From Kalmanozyma brasiliensis GHG001 (Eukaryota > Basidiomycota > Ustilaginomycetes > Ustilaginales), in NCBI RefSeq assembly GCF_000497045.1, contig NW_015961956.1:62001-126000 (forward strand): a DNA stretch of 64,000 bases, read 5' to 3'. The notes under the pieces were generated by a model. It was not told the DNA's origin. It did not search any database and saw only the letters and a list, made by a program, of their open reading frames with translations. A program made the position numbers and the translations under genes. Numbering within the stretch: position 1 is the first letter of the stretch; each line of letters starts with the position of its first letter. This document shows, one piece after another, positions 17,478 through 27,796 of this stretch.

Positions 17478-20102
17478 TCAGTAGATGTTCCAACTCTTCC
17501 TCCACTTCAACCCCTTATGCTTGTTGATATCGCCCCTGAAGCCATAGCTGTTGTCCTTGAACCACCAGAAGGCGCCCGCGACGGCGACGACGCTGACGAC
17601 AAAGGCGGCGTTCTTCACCGCTTCCGTAAGCGGCTTGCGCTGCTTGGCGCCAAAGTAGTACATGGCCGTGGTGGGTCGCCACAGGAAGTGGTCCATGAGG
17701 TGGACCAGCATGAGCACGGCAAAGTAGAGGATGGGCAGGTAGTGGTGCAGGTAGCACACACGGGCCATGACAAGGAAGGGAAGGTAGTGAAGTCCCCAGC
17801 CGAAAGCGGCGAGCTTGCCGACGTAGAGGAAATGCGCCCAATCTTGCGGGGAGAGGTCCTGGATGCGGCGCTGACGTCGCATCATGTACCAAAGCCAGGT
17901 GGCCGCGAAGGCGAGCAGGGAGAGCGACGAGGCGAACCAGATGACCGGGTTGCCGAGCAGGTAGAATTTGATCGAGTTGTCGTCCCACGAATTCATTCGG
18001 AGACCGTTCCAGAGGAAAGGCCAGTCGAACGGCTTGCTCGCCAGGATGTCCTCCTTGTCAGCGTCGGGGATCAGTGCGTTGTTCGACGTCATCATGGCGA
18101 CGTTGAGGTGGATAAAGTCGCGCAGGAAAGGCGACCTGTAGGATGTCTCGTCCCCAGGAGGCAGCAGGTGGTTCCAGTGGTTCTCAATGTTCCACCAGGT
18201 GTGCTGGTCCTTGGGGTTGTTCTCCTTGTCGCAAGACACTTCGACCTGCTTCCAGCCCCACTGCGGCAAGACAGCGTTAGCAGCACGCAGGTAGCAGCCG
18301 ATGTTCTTGTGCCTCAGCCTCATGCGGGTGGTCAACGATCGAACAGTTCCGCCATGAGCGACCTTGCCGTGCACAATGTCGTCCACCACCTCTACGACCC
18401 AGTGATCGTTGTCATCGCCGGTTTCAGCGTCTCCGTACGCCGACACTTCGAGGTTCTCTTTGGTGACGGGTGCGGCGACATTATGTGAGTGAATGTTGCG
18501 CTTGGTCTGGTCGTGGACAAGGCGGATGATGTCGTTGTTCTTGAGCATGCGAGGCGGCTCGGAGGCGTCTGTGTCGTTGACGCCGGGCAGCTGCTTTTCG
18601 CCCCAGGGTGGCGTGATGACGAATTCGTTGTTGTTGTCACGGTAGTGGTAGCAAGTGACCTGCTGCTGCTGCGATCCAACGGGATAGGTCTGAACGTGCG
18701 AGTGAAGCAAGCCTCCTCCGTAGCCCATGTTCTTGAGCGTGATCTTGGATCCAAAGGCAGCTTCGGGAGGCGAGAGTGCAAAATCGTTGCCGCGGAGGTG
18801 GCTCTGGAAGAGACTGCTCATCTGTGCATCGCCTGGGCCGGAGCGGCTGAGGATCAAAAAGTGCGCCTTGAAGCTGAGCATGTAGATGGTCATGGGCAGG
18901 AAGATGAGGCAGAGGATGCGTGCGCACCAGTGACGAGCGTAGGCGCGAACGGGCATGCGAAGGTCGCCAAACTTCTCCCACAGATCCTCGACGGTAAAGG
19001 CACCGACAAGGGCAGTGACGAAGAGACCGACCCACTTGACCGAAGAAACGCAGCCAATGGAAGCGCCGGTGAAAGCGAGCCAGAACCACCATCCTTTAGT
19101 GAATGGCGCTGTCTTGTACTGCAAGAACTTGACGAGACCGTGGACGGTGGTGAAGGTGAAGCAGAGGAGCATCGAGTCAAGCAGGATGAAGCGCGAAATG
19201 ACGAGCCAGCCGTTGTCGAGCAACACCATCAACGTCAAGAGGTGGCGAGCGCGCCAGTTCCAGTTGAGACCGCCGCTGGTGAACCAGGCAAGCGGGACCA
19301 TGGCGACACCAAACATGGCGAGGATGATTCGCATGCCAATGTAGTTGACGTCGGCAGGATACGTCTCTCCCGATTTGAATTCGAATTGACCACGGTAGCC
19401 GCTGATGAGGCCGGCGAGACCTACGAGCATCTTGCCGAGAGGAGGATGCACGTCGAAGTAGAACTCCTGCTGCAGGTAGTGAGAGCCGAATTTGCCGAAA
19501 TGCGCCTCGTCCCAAACGACGACATTGCTCCTGCCGATTCCATAGAGTCGAGTGATGAGGGAGAGGATGGTGTAGATGAGACCAATGACTTCTTCCTGAC
19601 GCAACGCCCAGATAGCGAGGTCGAGGTTGGCGGTGCGCTGCTTGTGGACGGGAATGAGGTGCGCGTACTTGTTGACCTTTGCGCTGCCCTGCTGTAGTTG
19701 AGGTGGTGCATACCCGGCCTCTCTTGCTTTGAGTGCCGCTGAGTCGGAAGCCGAGTCGTAGACGCCTGTGCTGTCTGTAGCGCCGGACGAGTATGGGTCG
19801 AAACCGGCAGCGAAGCGGCGACTGTTGGAATTTGGGCTGTCCATCCTTCTTGGCGAGTCCTGGCTCAGGTAGGATGTGGTAGGAGGCGAATGGGTGGGGA
19901 GCAGCGTGTCGTGGCTGTCAATGTAGCGTTTGCGGTACGGCGCAGGGGTGTCTTGAGACGAATGATGCGGAGACGATGCTGCAGAAGAGTATCCGGAAGC
20001 GACGTAGGTAGCGCTCGTCGCGGAGGATGGTGCCTGCTGGTCGAGATTGATTTGCGTATAGTGGGACCTCTTGTCGGCGTCGGTGCGCGAGGTGGGTAGC
20101 AT
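17478..20102 (-). CDS. pmt2: Protein O-mannosyltransferase Pmt2
   Basis: 874 aa from ATG 20102. A Ser/Thr-rich cytosolic N-terminus is followed by the GT39 catalytic region with the luminal loop VVWDEAHFGKFGSHYLQQEF; Asp198 and Glu199 are the invariant acidic pair. The three MIR motifs span about residues 440-620. The C-terminal membrane block carries LHYLPFLVMARVCYLHHYLP. Pmt2-type features are the LSRSGPGDAQMSSLFQ segment and HLNVAMMTSNNALIPD; Pmt4 proteins differ at these places. Pmt2 transfers mannose from dolichyl-phosphate mannose to Ser/Thr of proteins in the ER, usually as a heterodimer with Pmt1. Such enzymes matter for cell-wall integrity and, in smut fungi, for virulence (known for Pmt4). 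Confidence 0.93.
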   Translation of the reverse strand: MLPTSRTDADKRSHYTQINLDQQAPSSATSATYVASGYSSAASSPHHSSQDTPAPYRKRYIDSHDTLLPTHSPPTTSYLSQDSPRRMDSPNSNSRRFAAGFDPYSSGATDSTGVYDSASDSAALKAREAGYAPPQLQQGSAKVNKYAHLIPVHKQRTANLDLAIWALRQEEVIGLIYTILSLITRLYGIGRSNVVVWDEAHFGKFGSHYLQQEFYFDVHPPLGKMLVGLAGLISGYRGQFEFKSGETYPADVNYIGMRIILAMFGVAMVPLAWFTSGGLNWNWRARHLLTLMVLLDNGWLVISRFILLDSMLLCFTFTTVHGLVKFLQYKTAPFTKGWWFWLAFTGASIGCVSSVKWVGLFVTALVGAFTVEDLWEKFGDLRMPVRAYARHWCARILCLIFLPMTIYMLSFKAHFLILSRSGPGDAQMSSLFQSHLRGNDFALSPPEAAFGSKITLKNMGYGGGLLHSHVQTYPVGSQQQQVTCYHYRDNNNEFVITPPWGEKQLPGVNDTDASEPPRMLKNNDIIRLVHDQTKRNIHSHNVAAPVTKENLEVSAYGDAETGDDNDHWVVEVVDDIVHGKVAHGGTVRSLTTRMRLRHKNIGCYLRAANAVLPQWGWKQVEVSCDKENNPKDQHTWWNIENHWNHLLPPGDETSYRSPFLRDFIHLNVAMMTSNNALIPDADKEDILASKPFDWPFLWNGLRMNSWDDNSIKFYLLGNPVIWFASSLSLLAFAATWLWYMMRRQRRIQDLSPQDWAHFLYVGKLAAFGWGLHYLPFLVMARVCYLHHYLPILYFAVLMLVHLMDHFLWRPTTAMYYFGAKQRKPLTEAVKNAAFVVSVVAVAGAFWWFKDNSYGFRGDINKHKGLKWRKSWNIY

Positions 20103-20642
20103 GGAGTGCACTTTTGAGGATGCGCGCTGAGAGCAGATGAGATTGTATCGAGGAGGCTAGAGGTCAACTTCTAACGCGGGGTCGAAGATGAAGTGATCGA
20201 TCGCGCAGTGGGCGAGGGTCGTGGTTGTCGGTCTCGAGAGAGAAGCTCTTGCCCGAGCTTGACCTTGTCGAGTCTCTTTCCTGAGGCTCTGACTAAGCAA
20301 ACGTTCGGCCTGCCGAAGCTGTCACTAACACTGCCTGGTCACAGTAAGTTAGCATGTGACGATGTGATAGTCGGAAGCAAGCCGACATGCGAAGTGTGAC
20401 GCTGTCCGAAGAGAGCAACACTTTCCACGCCGAGCTACAGCACAGCCAAAGCGCGTGCTTTTCTCTCTGTCACGAACCCTCGGGCCTTCCCAGCGCAAGA
20501 AATTCCAGCGCGCTTTCTTCTGCGTGTGGTCCAAGCACGACCAAATTTTTCTGAGACTGTTACATCGAGACTTGACACGCTTTGAGGTTTTCAGGTTTCT
20601 CAGAGGTGCACGTCCTTTTTGCATCGACTTCCTCCACGTCTC
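20103..20642. other. Divergent promoter region pmt2 / get2
   Basis: 540 bp between divergent genes. T-rich and C-rich tracts lie close to the get2 start. No other gene seen. Confidence 0.5.
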
Positions 20643-21860
20643 ATGTCACTCCTGTCGTTTCTTCCTCCATCAGCCCCATCGACCCCATCTGGCGCCGAAC
20701 ACATGTCGGACACACCTACATCCCCAGATCCCGCCGCAGCGGCTCCAGCTGCCGACGTCGACCCGGCCGAGGCAGCCCGTCTCAAACGCGAAGCTCGCAA
20801 AGCACGCATCCTCAGCAAAGGCTCGGATCGTTTGGCACGCATCACCAACACAGGTCGCGGTGAAGGTGCTTCAGCCTATCTCAAGGACAACACTCCTTCG
20901 ATGCCATCCACACCTCAATCGAGCTCGAATGCTGGTCTTCCAAGGGCGGCTGTGGCGGATGACGATGATCCGTTGGAAGTAGACATCTCGACACTGCCCA
21001 TGCGCGGTCCACCGAGGGGAGAGGATGCGACGAATCCATTCGCCATGTTTGGCGGTGGAGAAGGTGCGGGGCAGCAAGATCCGATGCAGGCGCTGATGGC
21101 CATGATGCAGGGCGGCGGCGGTATGGGTGGGATGGGCGGCTCCGGTGGACCAGGTATGGGAGCAGATGGACAGCCGGACACGTCTGGTCTCCCACCACAG
21201 CTCGCAGCTATGATGCAGCAGTTCGGCGCTGGCGGTCCCGGCGGTCCAGGTTTGGCGCCACAGATGACAGCAACACGAACGAAGTCGGTCTCAGAACGAG
21301 CTTTTGACCTCTTGCAAGCCGTGCTCGTCCTCGCGCTTGCCGTCCTCGCAGCCAAATCTTCGCTGTTCGACTTTGACCGCTCCTCCGTCGTTCCTGACGC
21401 TGTCACCGACACGTTCGAAAAGATCTCGCCTTCTTCGGCCTCATCAACTTTGCGTCGATGGGCGAGACTCGGATACCAGAAGCCTTCTGTGGAAGAATGG
21501 GCCACACTGTCGCCGACAGCCACCTCATTCCTCCCGACCTCCACCGCCCTGCCTCTCTTCTGGATCTTCCTCTCCCTCGAGCTCCTCCTGCAAGCAGCAC
21601 GGATCGCCATCTTCTCCCGCAAGACTCCTGCACCGCCATCGCTGCTCTCGACGCTCACGGCGATGCTCCCCATCCCGAATCTGCATCTGGTCATCAGCCT
21701 GATCAGCAAGTACCTGGCGCTGGTCAATGCGCTGGTCACCGACGTATGCTTGTTGGTCTTCGTGTTTGGTGCGGCGGTGCTGTGGAGTGGGTACGAGTTG
21801 GGAGGTGTCGGGATGCTCGAAGGTGGGGTCGTGCCTGGCTTTGTGCACGACGAGTTGTAG
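20643..21860 (+). CDS. get2: GET complex membrane receptor subunit, Get2-like
   Basis: 405 aa. After a Pro/Ala-rich start there is a cluster of basic residues (about 47-67: LKREARKARILSKGSDRLARI), which corresponds to the RERR-type motif by which Get2 captures the ATPase Get3. A Gly/Met-rich linker (about 140-210) follows, then three predicted membrane helices (about 220-240, 300-325, 350-385), as in Get2/CAMLG. The protein would receive tail-anchored proteins from Get3 at the ER membrane. ATG 20703 (MSDTPTSPDP) is an alternative start and keeps the motif nearer the N-terminus. Convergent with hid1 at a gap of only 120 bp. Confidence 0.75.
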   Translation: MSLLSFLPPSAPSTPSGAEHMSDTPTSPDPAAAAPAADVDPAEAARLKREARKARILSKGSDRLARITNTGRGEGASAYLKDNTPSMPSTPQSSSNAGLPRAAVADDDDPLEVDISTLPMRGPPRGEDATNPFAMFGGGEGAGQQDPMQALMAMMQGGGGMGGMGGSGGPGMGADGQPDTSGLPPQLAAMMQQFGAGGPGGPGLAPQMTATRTKSVSERAFDLLQAVLVLALAVLAAKSSLFDFDRSSVVPDAVTDTFEKISPSSASSTLRRWARLGYQKPSVEEWATLSPTATSFLPTSTALPLFWIFLSLELLLQAARIAIFSRKTPAPPSLLSTLTAMLPIPNLHLVISLISKYLALVNALVTDVCLLVFVFGAAVLWSGYELGGVGMLEGGVVPGFVHDEL

Positions 21861-21980
21861 CAGTATCTGTTATGTGCCATTGCAGACCTCGGCCCTCAAT
21901 ATGTGCGACTGCGTGGTCTGTGAGAGCGTGCCGTGATGGCATGTGATGAGTGATGCTGTCAATTGCATCGTGTGGTGACC

Positions 21981-24900
21981 CTACGTCGAGGTCGTCGGTG
22001 TCGAAACCTGACTCTCCGACCCGGCAATTGATGATCTATGCGACCCATTTCCATCTGGAGCAGCCGTCGGAACCAAAGCCGAATTCGACCTCCTCACCTC
22101 CCCTCTCCCCTCCCCTGCAGCACCATGAATCCTAAACAGCCTCACATCCGTATCGCTCCACAATCCGTACGGCAGCAGACCCGAGACGTAGATCGTGCCC
22201 CACAAGTAGCTCCTCAACCACACCGTCGCCTGGTCTGTCCACTGCCATCCTCTCGCATGGATCCCGCCCTCTGGCGGCGGCAGGTACTCCGACATGGGCT
22301 GTTCTCGTAAGAACGCTAGCACGCGCGCGTCCGTATCGCCGCCCGTGATCTCGACGTTGCTGCCGTTGGCCCCGGCTCTGACCGCGCCACCCGCTGCAAT
22401 CCGCTCGATCTCCGGCAGGAGCTGGTCGATCACCAGACGCGGTGCGGCGAGCGGTAGGCCTTGATGCCACGACTCGACCCAGGCTTGCGTCGGGCGAAAA
22501 CCGTGCTTGCCAATGTACTGCGCCGCCGCTTCCTCCACTACTTCGAGCGAGTATTTGGACAGCTCGCCTTCCCATCCTACTGGCGTGGGTGCGGCTGCTG
22601 CCTGAAGATCGCTTGAAGACACCGAGATGCGTCGCATCTTACCTTTGGTCACCGAAGATGGCTCTGCCGCAGCACCATCGTCGTCTGCGACCGCTTCCTT
22701 CTCCGTATTGACGTCTGCGTCCGCAGGTCTCTGTGTCGATGACGGCGCAGGCGGAAGCGGCGGCTTTTCGAGACGCGGCGCGTTCTCGAACCAGTCCCTG
22801 GTATCCGTCCCCACCGCCCTTCGCCTCTTCCAAACATTCTCGACGCCCTTCTTGAGCGAGAAGCTCTCCAGTGCATCGATCAGACCTCTCGCCAAAACGA
22901 GCGAATAGACAAGATTGACGTTGGCGTTGTAACCAAACGTCAACACGGCATTGATCGTCTCGAGCACGTAGAAGAGCAATCTCGGATTGCCTTCCTCCGA
23001 GAGAAGGAACGACGGCTGAGAGAAGGATCGGAGCAGGTGGATGACGCGAGTCGATGCCGTGATGCTGAGAGACCGCCATACCGGCGCTGTGTTGCTGAGA
23101 GAGATGATGAGCGGAGCGTAGAGCGACGCAAGCTGACCCTTCGTAGTCGCGACGAGCGAGTAGACACCCTGAACGAGAGAGTCGATGGCCGTGTTACCAG
23201 CGAGGAGGCCCAGCCGATTGGGGAGTTGAACCTTGGTTGCACTGCCCGGCTTGGCCAGATTGACCGCAAAGGCGCGCTCGCTCGAGACGTCTTGCAGCAT
23301 GAATGCGCACAGTCGCACAAGCCCTTGCAGCGCCACATTGTCCTTGTAGGTGAGAGAAAAGTAGAGCAAGATGGTCAGAAGCTCAGGTGCACGCTTTGCG
23401 TCGTCGAGCACGTACAGTCGGAACTTGTAGTTGTGCTCGAGCAAGCGCCACAGGAGGATGAGACGCTCAGCGACCTGGCTGAGCTGCCAGCTCGTCTCTG
23501 CAGCTCTCCGTCCTTGCCCACCTGTCGGGATGGGGATGGCGAGAATCTGGATGGTGGAGCTGATATGCTCGTTGAAGGACTTGGCGAGACCAGACCAGAT
23601 AAAGTCGAAATCGGCAGTGCGGTGGAGCTTGCTGAGATAGAAGCGGAAGACGTTGCTTCCTCCGGGGCCCGGCAGTGGTCGTCCGACGGTGCTGAGGCTT
23701 ACGGTGTCCGCGTCTCCCGGAAGCGGCGCATCATAGGTGAGCAGGAGGTCGAGGACCTGCAGCGACATGGTGACAAGGCTGGTGCGCACTTCGTCGTTCG
23801 ATCCGACAAGACCACTGACGTTGGGCAGACCGAGCCAAGCTGATGTGGAGTTGCGCGCGTTGGTGATGCTGGTGTTGATGAGACTGCAGAGGAGCGGAAG
23901 CATGGTGCTCCTGTCCAGGTCTTGGACAGCAAACTTGAGTGCTGGCTCGACCTCGGACAGCTGTCTGGCTGCGGGTATATAGACGGACTTGGACAGTAGA
24001 ACGAGCAAGAGGCGCAACACCTCGACTCTGTTGGACACATGGAAGCGAGTTGTGCCCGGGAGATCGACTGAGCTTCCGACACCGGCTTCCCAGATGGAGT
24101 AGTTGATGCGCCGTGGTAGCGAGTTGGCCTTGAACTGTTCCAGATCGTCTTCTGTCCAAGGCAGGGTGAAGCCGGAGCAGAAGAGGAGGTCGACAGTGAT
24201 TCGCAACAAGCGTTCTCCCAATGCGATTGGTATTGGTTCCTCTTGCGCGTCATCCTTGTCGACGGTTTCGTTCGCGGAGCTGAGCGGATGATCAGCAGCT
24301 TCGACTTTGCCTTCACTCTCGTCTTCGTCTTCCTCGTCGTCGATGACAAATTGCGCAGAAGTGTCCCGCTTGTCATCGTGAGTGCCGGTGTCGTTTCCGG
24401 AGACGGCGGTGCTCTGGGAAGCTGCGGCCTCGGTGCGGACCTCGGGAGCTTCGGTCCACAAGGCTTGATGCTCGAACGCTTCGTCGTCTGACTCCATCAC
24501 AGCGGGCAAGGTTCTGGTCAGGATACGGATGACGTTGAGCGCCTCCTTTGTGCGGTCCCTCTGGGATGGTCCCGATGCATTCTGAGCCGCCTCGAAGCCA
24601 ACTAGAGCGGCACCAGGCACCTTCCATTTGGAGACATCTGTCAGGCCGTTGGTAAGGCCATTAAGTCGTGACGATAGGCGTTCTTGATTTGATACTACGC
24701 TCTCGGGCGGTGGCGGCGGCTCAAACAGTGGATCGAGCAGGAGACTGTCAAGGTGGGCGACCATGACCCTAACCAAGGTGACGACATTCTCGGGTGCATC
24801 TCTGCGAACGCGTCTGAGGTCCGCTAAGGAGAGGAGTGAAAAGACGTCGGAAGCCGAATCGAGCTGAAGGAAGCGAGACCAGTACTTGGAGTCGTGGTAG

Positions 24901-25007
24901 GGGATATGACGCTCCGAGTAGAGCCTTGCAATGCCGTCGAGCTGGTCCAGCTTGAAGTCGATCTTGGACTGGCTGCCGAAGATGAGCCTCTTGGGTAGCG
25001 AGAACAT
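21981..25007 (-). CDS. hid1: Hid1 family protein (Golgi/secretory granule protein)
   Basis: 1008 aa in one exon. The N-terminus has GSQSKIDFKLDQL and then YWSRFLQLDSASDVFSLLSLADLRRVRRDAPENVVTL, which matches the opening of HID-1/Ftp105 proteins (WDQFW..DTATSVQDVFALVP in animals). The rest is helical throughout, with acidic inserts near 215-260 and a Ser/Asp-rich insert near 770-830. Hid1 proteins are peripheral Golgi proteins: in animals they help form dense-core granules, and in fission yeast Ftp105 anchors a deubiquitinase at Golgi and endosomes. The start at 25007 is the only ATG near the conserved N-terminus. Confidence 0.85.
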   Translation of the reverse strand: MFSLPKRLIFGSQSKIDFKLDQLDGIARLYSERHIPYHDSKYWSRFLQLDSASDVFSLLSLADLRRVRRDAPENVVTLVRVMVAHLDSLLLDPLFEPPPPPESVVSNQERLSSRLNGLTNGLTDVSKWKVPGAALVGFEAAQNASGPSQRDRTKEALNVIRILTRTLPAVMESDDEAFEHQALWTEAPEVRTEAAASQSTAVSGNDTGTHDDKRDTSAQFVIDDEEDEDESEGKVEAADHPLSSANETVDKDDAQEEPIPIALGERLLRITVDLLFCSGFTLPWTEDDLEQFKANSLPRRINYSIWEAGVGSSVDLPGTTRFHVSNRVEVLRLLLVLLSKSVYIPAARQLSEVEPALKFAVQDLDRSTMLPLLCSLINTSITNARNSTSAWLGLPNVSGLVGSNDEVRTSLVTMSLQVLDLLLTYDAPLPGDADTVSLSTVGRPLPGPGGSNVFRFYLSKLHRTADFDFIWSGLAKSFNEHISSTIQILAIPIPTGGQGRRAAETSWQLSQVAERLILLWRLLEHNYKFRLYVLDDAKRAPELLTILLYFSLTYKDNVALQGLVRLCAFMLQDVSSERAFAVNLAKPGSATKVQLPNRLGLLAGNTAIDSLVQGVYSLVATTKGQLASLYAPLIISLSNTAPVWRSLSITASTRVIHLLRSFSQPSFLLSEEGNPRLLFYVLETINAVLTFGYNANVNLVYSLVLARGLIDALESFSLKKGVENVWKRRRAVGTDTRDWFENAPRLEKPPLPPAPSSTQRPADADVNTEKEAVADDDGAAAEPSSVTKGKMRRISVSSSDLQAAAAPTPVGWEGELSKYSLEVVEEAAAQYIGKHGFRPTQAWVESWHQGLPLAAPRLVIDQLLPEIERIAAGGAVRAGANGSNVEITGGDTDARVLAFLREQPMSEYLPPPEGGIHARGWQWTDQATVWLRSYLWGTIYVSGLLPYGLWSDTDVRLFRIHGAAGEGRGEVRRSNSALVPTAAPDGNGSHRSSIAGSESQVSTPTTST

Positions 25008-25504
25008 TTTGGCCGAAGCCGCTGACGGTCGGGCTGAGTCGCCGCAGCACCCGTCCCTTTTAGGTCTGCCTTTGCGGTCGGCAAATGCGGTCAAGGATGA
25101 ATGAGCAGAAGAAGGAGTATGCGGATGAAGCGAGGTAAGAGCAACCTGCCAAGAATCCAGGGTTCAACACCAACACGTTGCGGCCTGTGCATCACTTTTC
25201 GGAAGCTGACCCGATTCACAGTCTTCCTCATTCCAGATCGGCTGCCTCCACACGGCTCAGTCGGACCAACACTCAGCATCCTTCTCTCCTTTCCAGCAGC
25301 ATCACATTCGAAGCACCTCTCTACACTAGAACGTATCCGGACCGGCCGAACAGCTGCGTTGAGCCGAAGGCAGGAGCTTTCGCCCTAATCGAGGTCCTGA
25401 TCTGGCTGAGTCGAGGCTGCTCACACCCACTTAGCTGTTTCGCCAACGGTTGCGTCAGCGGTCGTTACTAGCGACAAGTCTCGATCGTCAAAGTCGTTCC
25501 CAAG
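25008..25504. other. Divergent promoter region hid1 / tfb1
   Basis: 497 bp between divergent start codons; no gene supported. Confidence 0.5.
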
Positions 25505-27646
25505 ATGTCCGCCTCATCCTCGTCTTCCTACATGCATGCTGCCGTCGCATTCAACAAGGTGCCTGGCACGCTCTCTCTGCAGACCGACCAGACTGTCAAA
25601 TGGACACCCTCTTCCGCCTCCTCGGGAGTCAGCTCCTTCCATATCAACTTCTCGGACATTGCTGGACTGCAGACATCAAAAGCGGGTGCGGCACAGATCG
25701 CACTCATGCTGGTCCTGGCAAATGGTGTGCAGATCACCTCCAAGCCGAAGGTGCTGCTGGTGTTCAACGCTGCTCAGCAAACGGCTCTCGATGATCGAGA
25801 GAAGTTCAAGACCGAGCTAGCAGCCGCGGTCGGCAGGAATCGAGCCGTCGTAGATGGTGCATCTACGCCAGCGAGTCCTGCACCGACACCCTCTTCGCCT
25901 GCAGCTGCGACTCGCGCCGCCACTCCAGAGACCGGAGCTGCGACGCCGACGGCGACACGGCCGACCTCAACGAATGCCTCCACGGTTGCCTCTCCTGTAC
26001 CTTCTAAACGTGCTAGGCCAAAGGACATGCCCCCACCCAAGACCGACATCGAGCTCCGCATCAGCGTCATCAAGTCCAATCCGCAGCTCCGTGCACTCCA
26101 CAAAGACATTGTCATCTCGGGCCAAATGTCCGACGCCGAGTTCTGGTCCCATCCACAACGCCAGCGTCTCATCCGAGCCGAGCGAGCCAAGCTCGAACAG
26201 CGTGCTGGACGAAACGCACGCCTTGCTGATCCCAAACCAACACCGAACGAAGCAGGCGAGCTGAAGCTCAGCATCACTCCGGAACTCATCCGCGACCTGT
26301 TCGAGCAGTTCCCGGTCGTGGCACGGGCATACGAGGAGAACGTGCCCGCCAAGCTCGACGAAGGCTCGTTCTGGACACGCTATTTCCAGTCCAAGCTGTA
26401 TCATCGCTTGCGAACAAGTGCACGTTCAGCCGCGTCGGAACACATTGTGCAAGACGATCCGATCTTTGATCAATACTTGACCGAGGAGGACAACCAGTTG
26501 GAACCCAGGCGCAGGTTCAACCCTCACGACCGTTTGCTGGATCTCCAAGCGACGGAGGAGGACCACGGCGAGACGGGCAACGAGAAGGACTGGACGATGC
26601 GTGCGGGTGCCGAGCGACGGACGTTGCCTCTGATGCGTCGGTTCAACGACCACTCGCAGTCGTTGCTCGACTCGGCGCTGGGTGATCAGGAGGAGGAGGA
26701 TCGTCGCAAACGAAGACGCATCGTGGGCGGTGTTGGTGAGGAGTATCCTACCGGCTCGACGGTTCTCACTTCGGTGGAGGAAGGCGAATCGGGCAATCCA
26801 CCCATGCTAGGCGGTTCGGCGGACGACGACGATCTAGGCGAAGCCACCGACTCGATCGACTGGATCAAGAACCACTACTACAAGGAAATCGTCATCGACG
26901 ACCTCAACGAGACGGCCAAGGCCGACACGGTGCGACTCAACATGGCCAACCTCGAAGGCTATTTTTCCGGCTCCACCACCGCCGATCCTCCCACCGAGAC
27001 TCCTCGCAACGGCCACACCTCACCTTCGAAGCAGCGCCACACAGCCGCATCCTTCGACCTCGTCCCTACCAGCATGTCGGAGTACCTCACTTACGTCGAG
27101 CGCTTCAACACGGAAGTCCAATCTTCCGCGATCACACTGGGCAGTTTCAAACCGACCTCGTCAGGCACGGAGCCCTCCATGTCCCGCATGCTCTCCAACC
27201 TCCGTTCGCGCTCGCTCAACCCTCGTGCATCGGCAGATTTGAAGACGCTGCCGGATGGCGTGCAGAAATCGCTGCTCTCGCTGCAGGCGTCGATGACCGA
27301 GTTCTTGCGTCAGTTTTGGAACTCCATCGCACCGGGCCCGGACGAGGGCGATGACGAAGACGCAGGTGTGTGGAGCGCTAGGTCGACCCAGCCGCTGACG
27401 GAGGAGGAGAGACGCAAGAGGGAGGAGAAGGAGAAGGAGGCCGAGGAGAATCGCGTTGTCGCGGCCAGGAAGATGGCGATCAATCTGAGCAAGTACGCGG
27501 GAAGACTGGAGACGCTTTTTGGGGAAGCGAGTACCGGGTTGGATGAGGTGCTGGAGGAAAAGGTGGGGTCGTTGTTGGCGCCTACGCAGAGGGCGGTGGA
27601 GAGGGCGCTTGGGATTGCCAGAGCCAGAGGATTCATCAGTGGTTGA
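25505..27646 (+). CDS. tfb1: TFIIH core subunit Tfb1 (p62)
   Basis: 713 aa. An N-terminal PH-like domain (about 1-115, with GTLSLQTDQTVKWTPS and the FKTEL end) is followed by a Thr/Pro/Ala linker. Two BSD domains come next, the first with LHKDIVISGQMSDAEFWSHP and the second with VPAKLDEGSFWTRYFQSKLY; the Phe-Trp pairs are the BSD signature. The C-terminal part is helical and charged. Tfb1/p62 is a structural subunit of TFIIH and binds activators, TFIIE and Rad2/XPG through its PH domain, in transcription initiation and nucleotide-excision repair. Confidence 0.92.
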   Translation: MSASSSSSYMHAAVAFNKVPGTLSLQTDQTVKWTPSSASSGVSSFHINFSDIAGLQTSKAGAAQIALMLVLANGVQITSKPKVLLVFNAAQQTALDDREKFKTELAAAVGRNRAVVDGASTPASPAPTPSSPAAATRAATPETGAATPTATRPTSTNASTVASPVPSKRARPKDMPPPKTDIELRISVIKSNPQLRALHKDIVISGQMSDAEFWSHPQRQRLIRAERAKLEQRAGRNARLADPKPTPNEAGELKLSITPELIRDLFEQFPVVARAYEENVPAKLDEGSFWTRYFQSKLYHRLRTSARSAASEHIVQDDPIFDQYLTEEDNQLEPRRRFNPHDRLLDLQATEEDHGETGNEKDWTMRAGAERRTLPLMRRFNDHSQSLLDSALGDQEEEDRRKRRRIVGGVGEEYPTGSTVLTSVEEGESGNPPMLGGSADDDDLGEATDSIDWIKNHYYKEIVIDDLNETAKADTVRLNMANLEGYFSGSTTADPPTETPRNGHTSPSKQRHTAASFDLVPTSMSEYLTYVERFNTEVQSSAITLGSFKPTSSGTEPSMSRMLSNLRSRSLNPRASADLKTLPDGVQKSLLSLQASMTEFLRQFWNSIAPGPDEGDDEDAGVWSARSTQPLTEEERRKREEKEKEAEENRVVAARKMAINLSKYAGRLETLFGEASTGLDEVLEEKVGSLLAPTQRAVERALGIARARGFISG

Positions 27647-27796
27647 TTCAAACACGGGTGTCGTCATCAGCAACGATCCAATCATAAGCGCATGCAGACC
27701 TGATCACGCTTAAGCTCTGAAACCTGGGAAAAACAATATGATGAAAGTTTTTATTGATGGGGCCACTTTGTGTATGGTGTATCTGTGAAATGTTCC

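Noticed and set aside
17517..19697. Long plus-strand frames (323 and 402 codons) over pmt2
   Set aside because: Shadows of the pmt2 coding sequence; the composition is Val/Glu/Asp-rich and unlike a protein family, while pmt2 is unmistakable.
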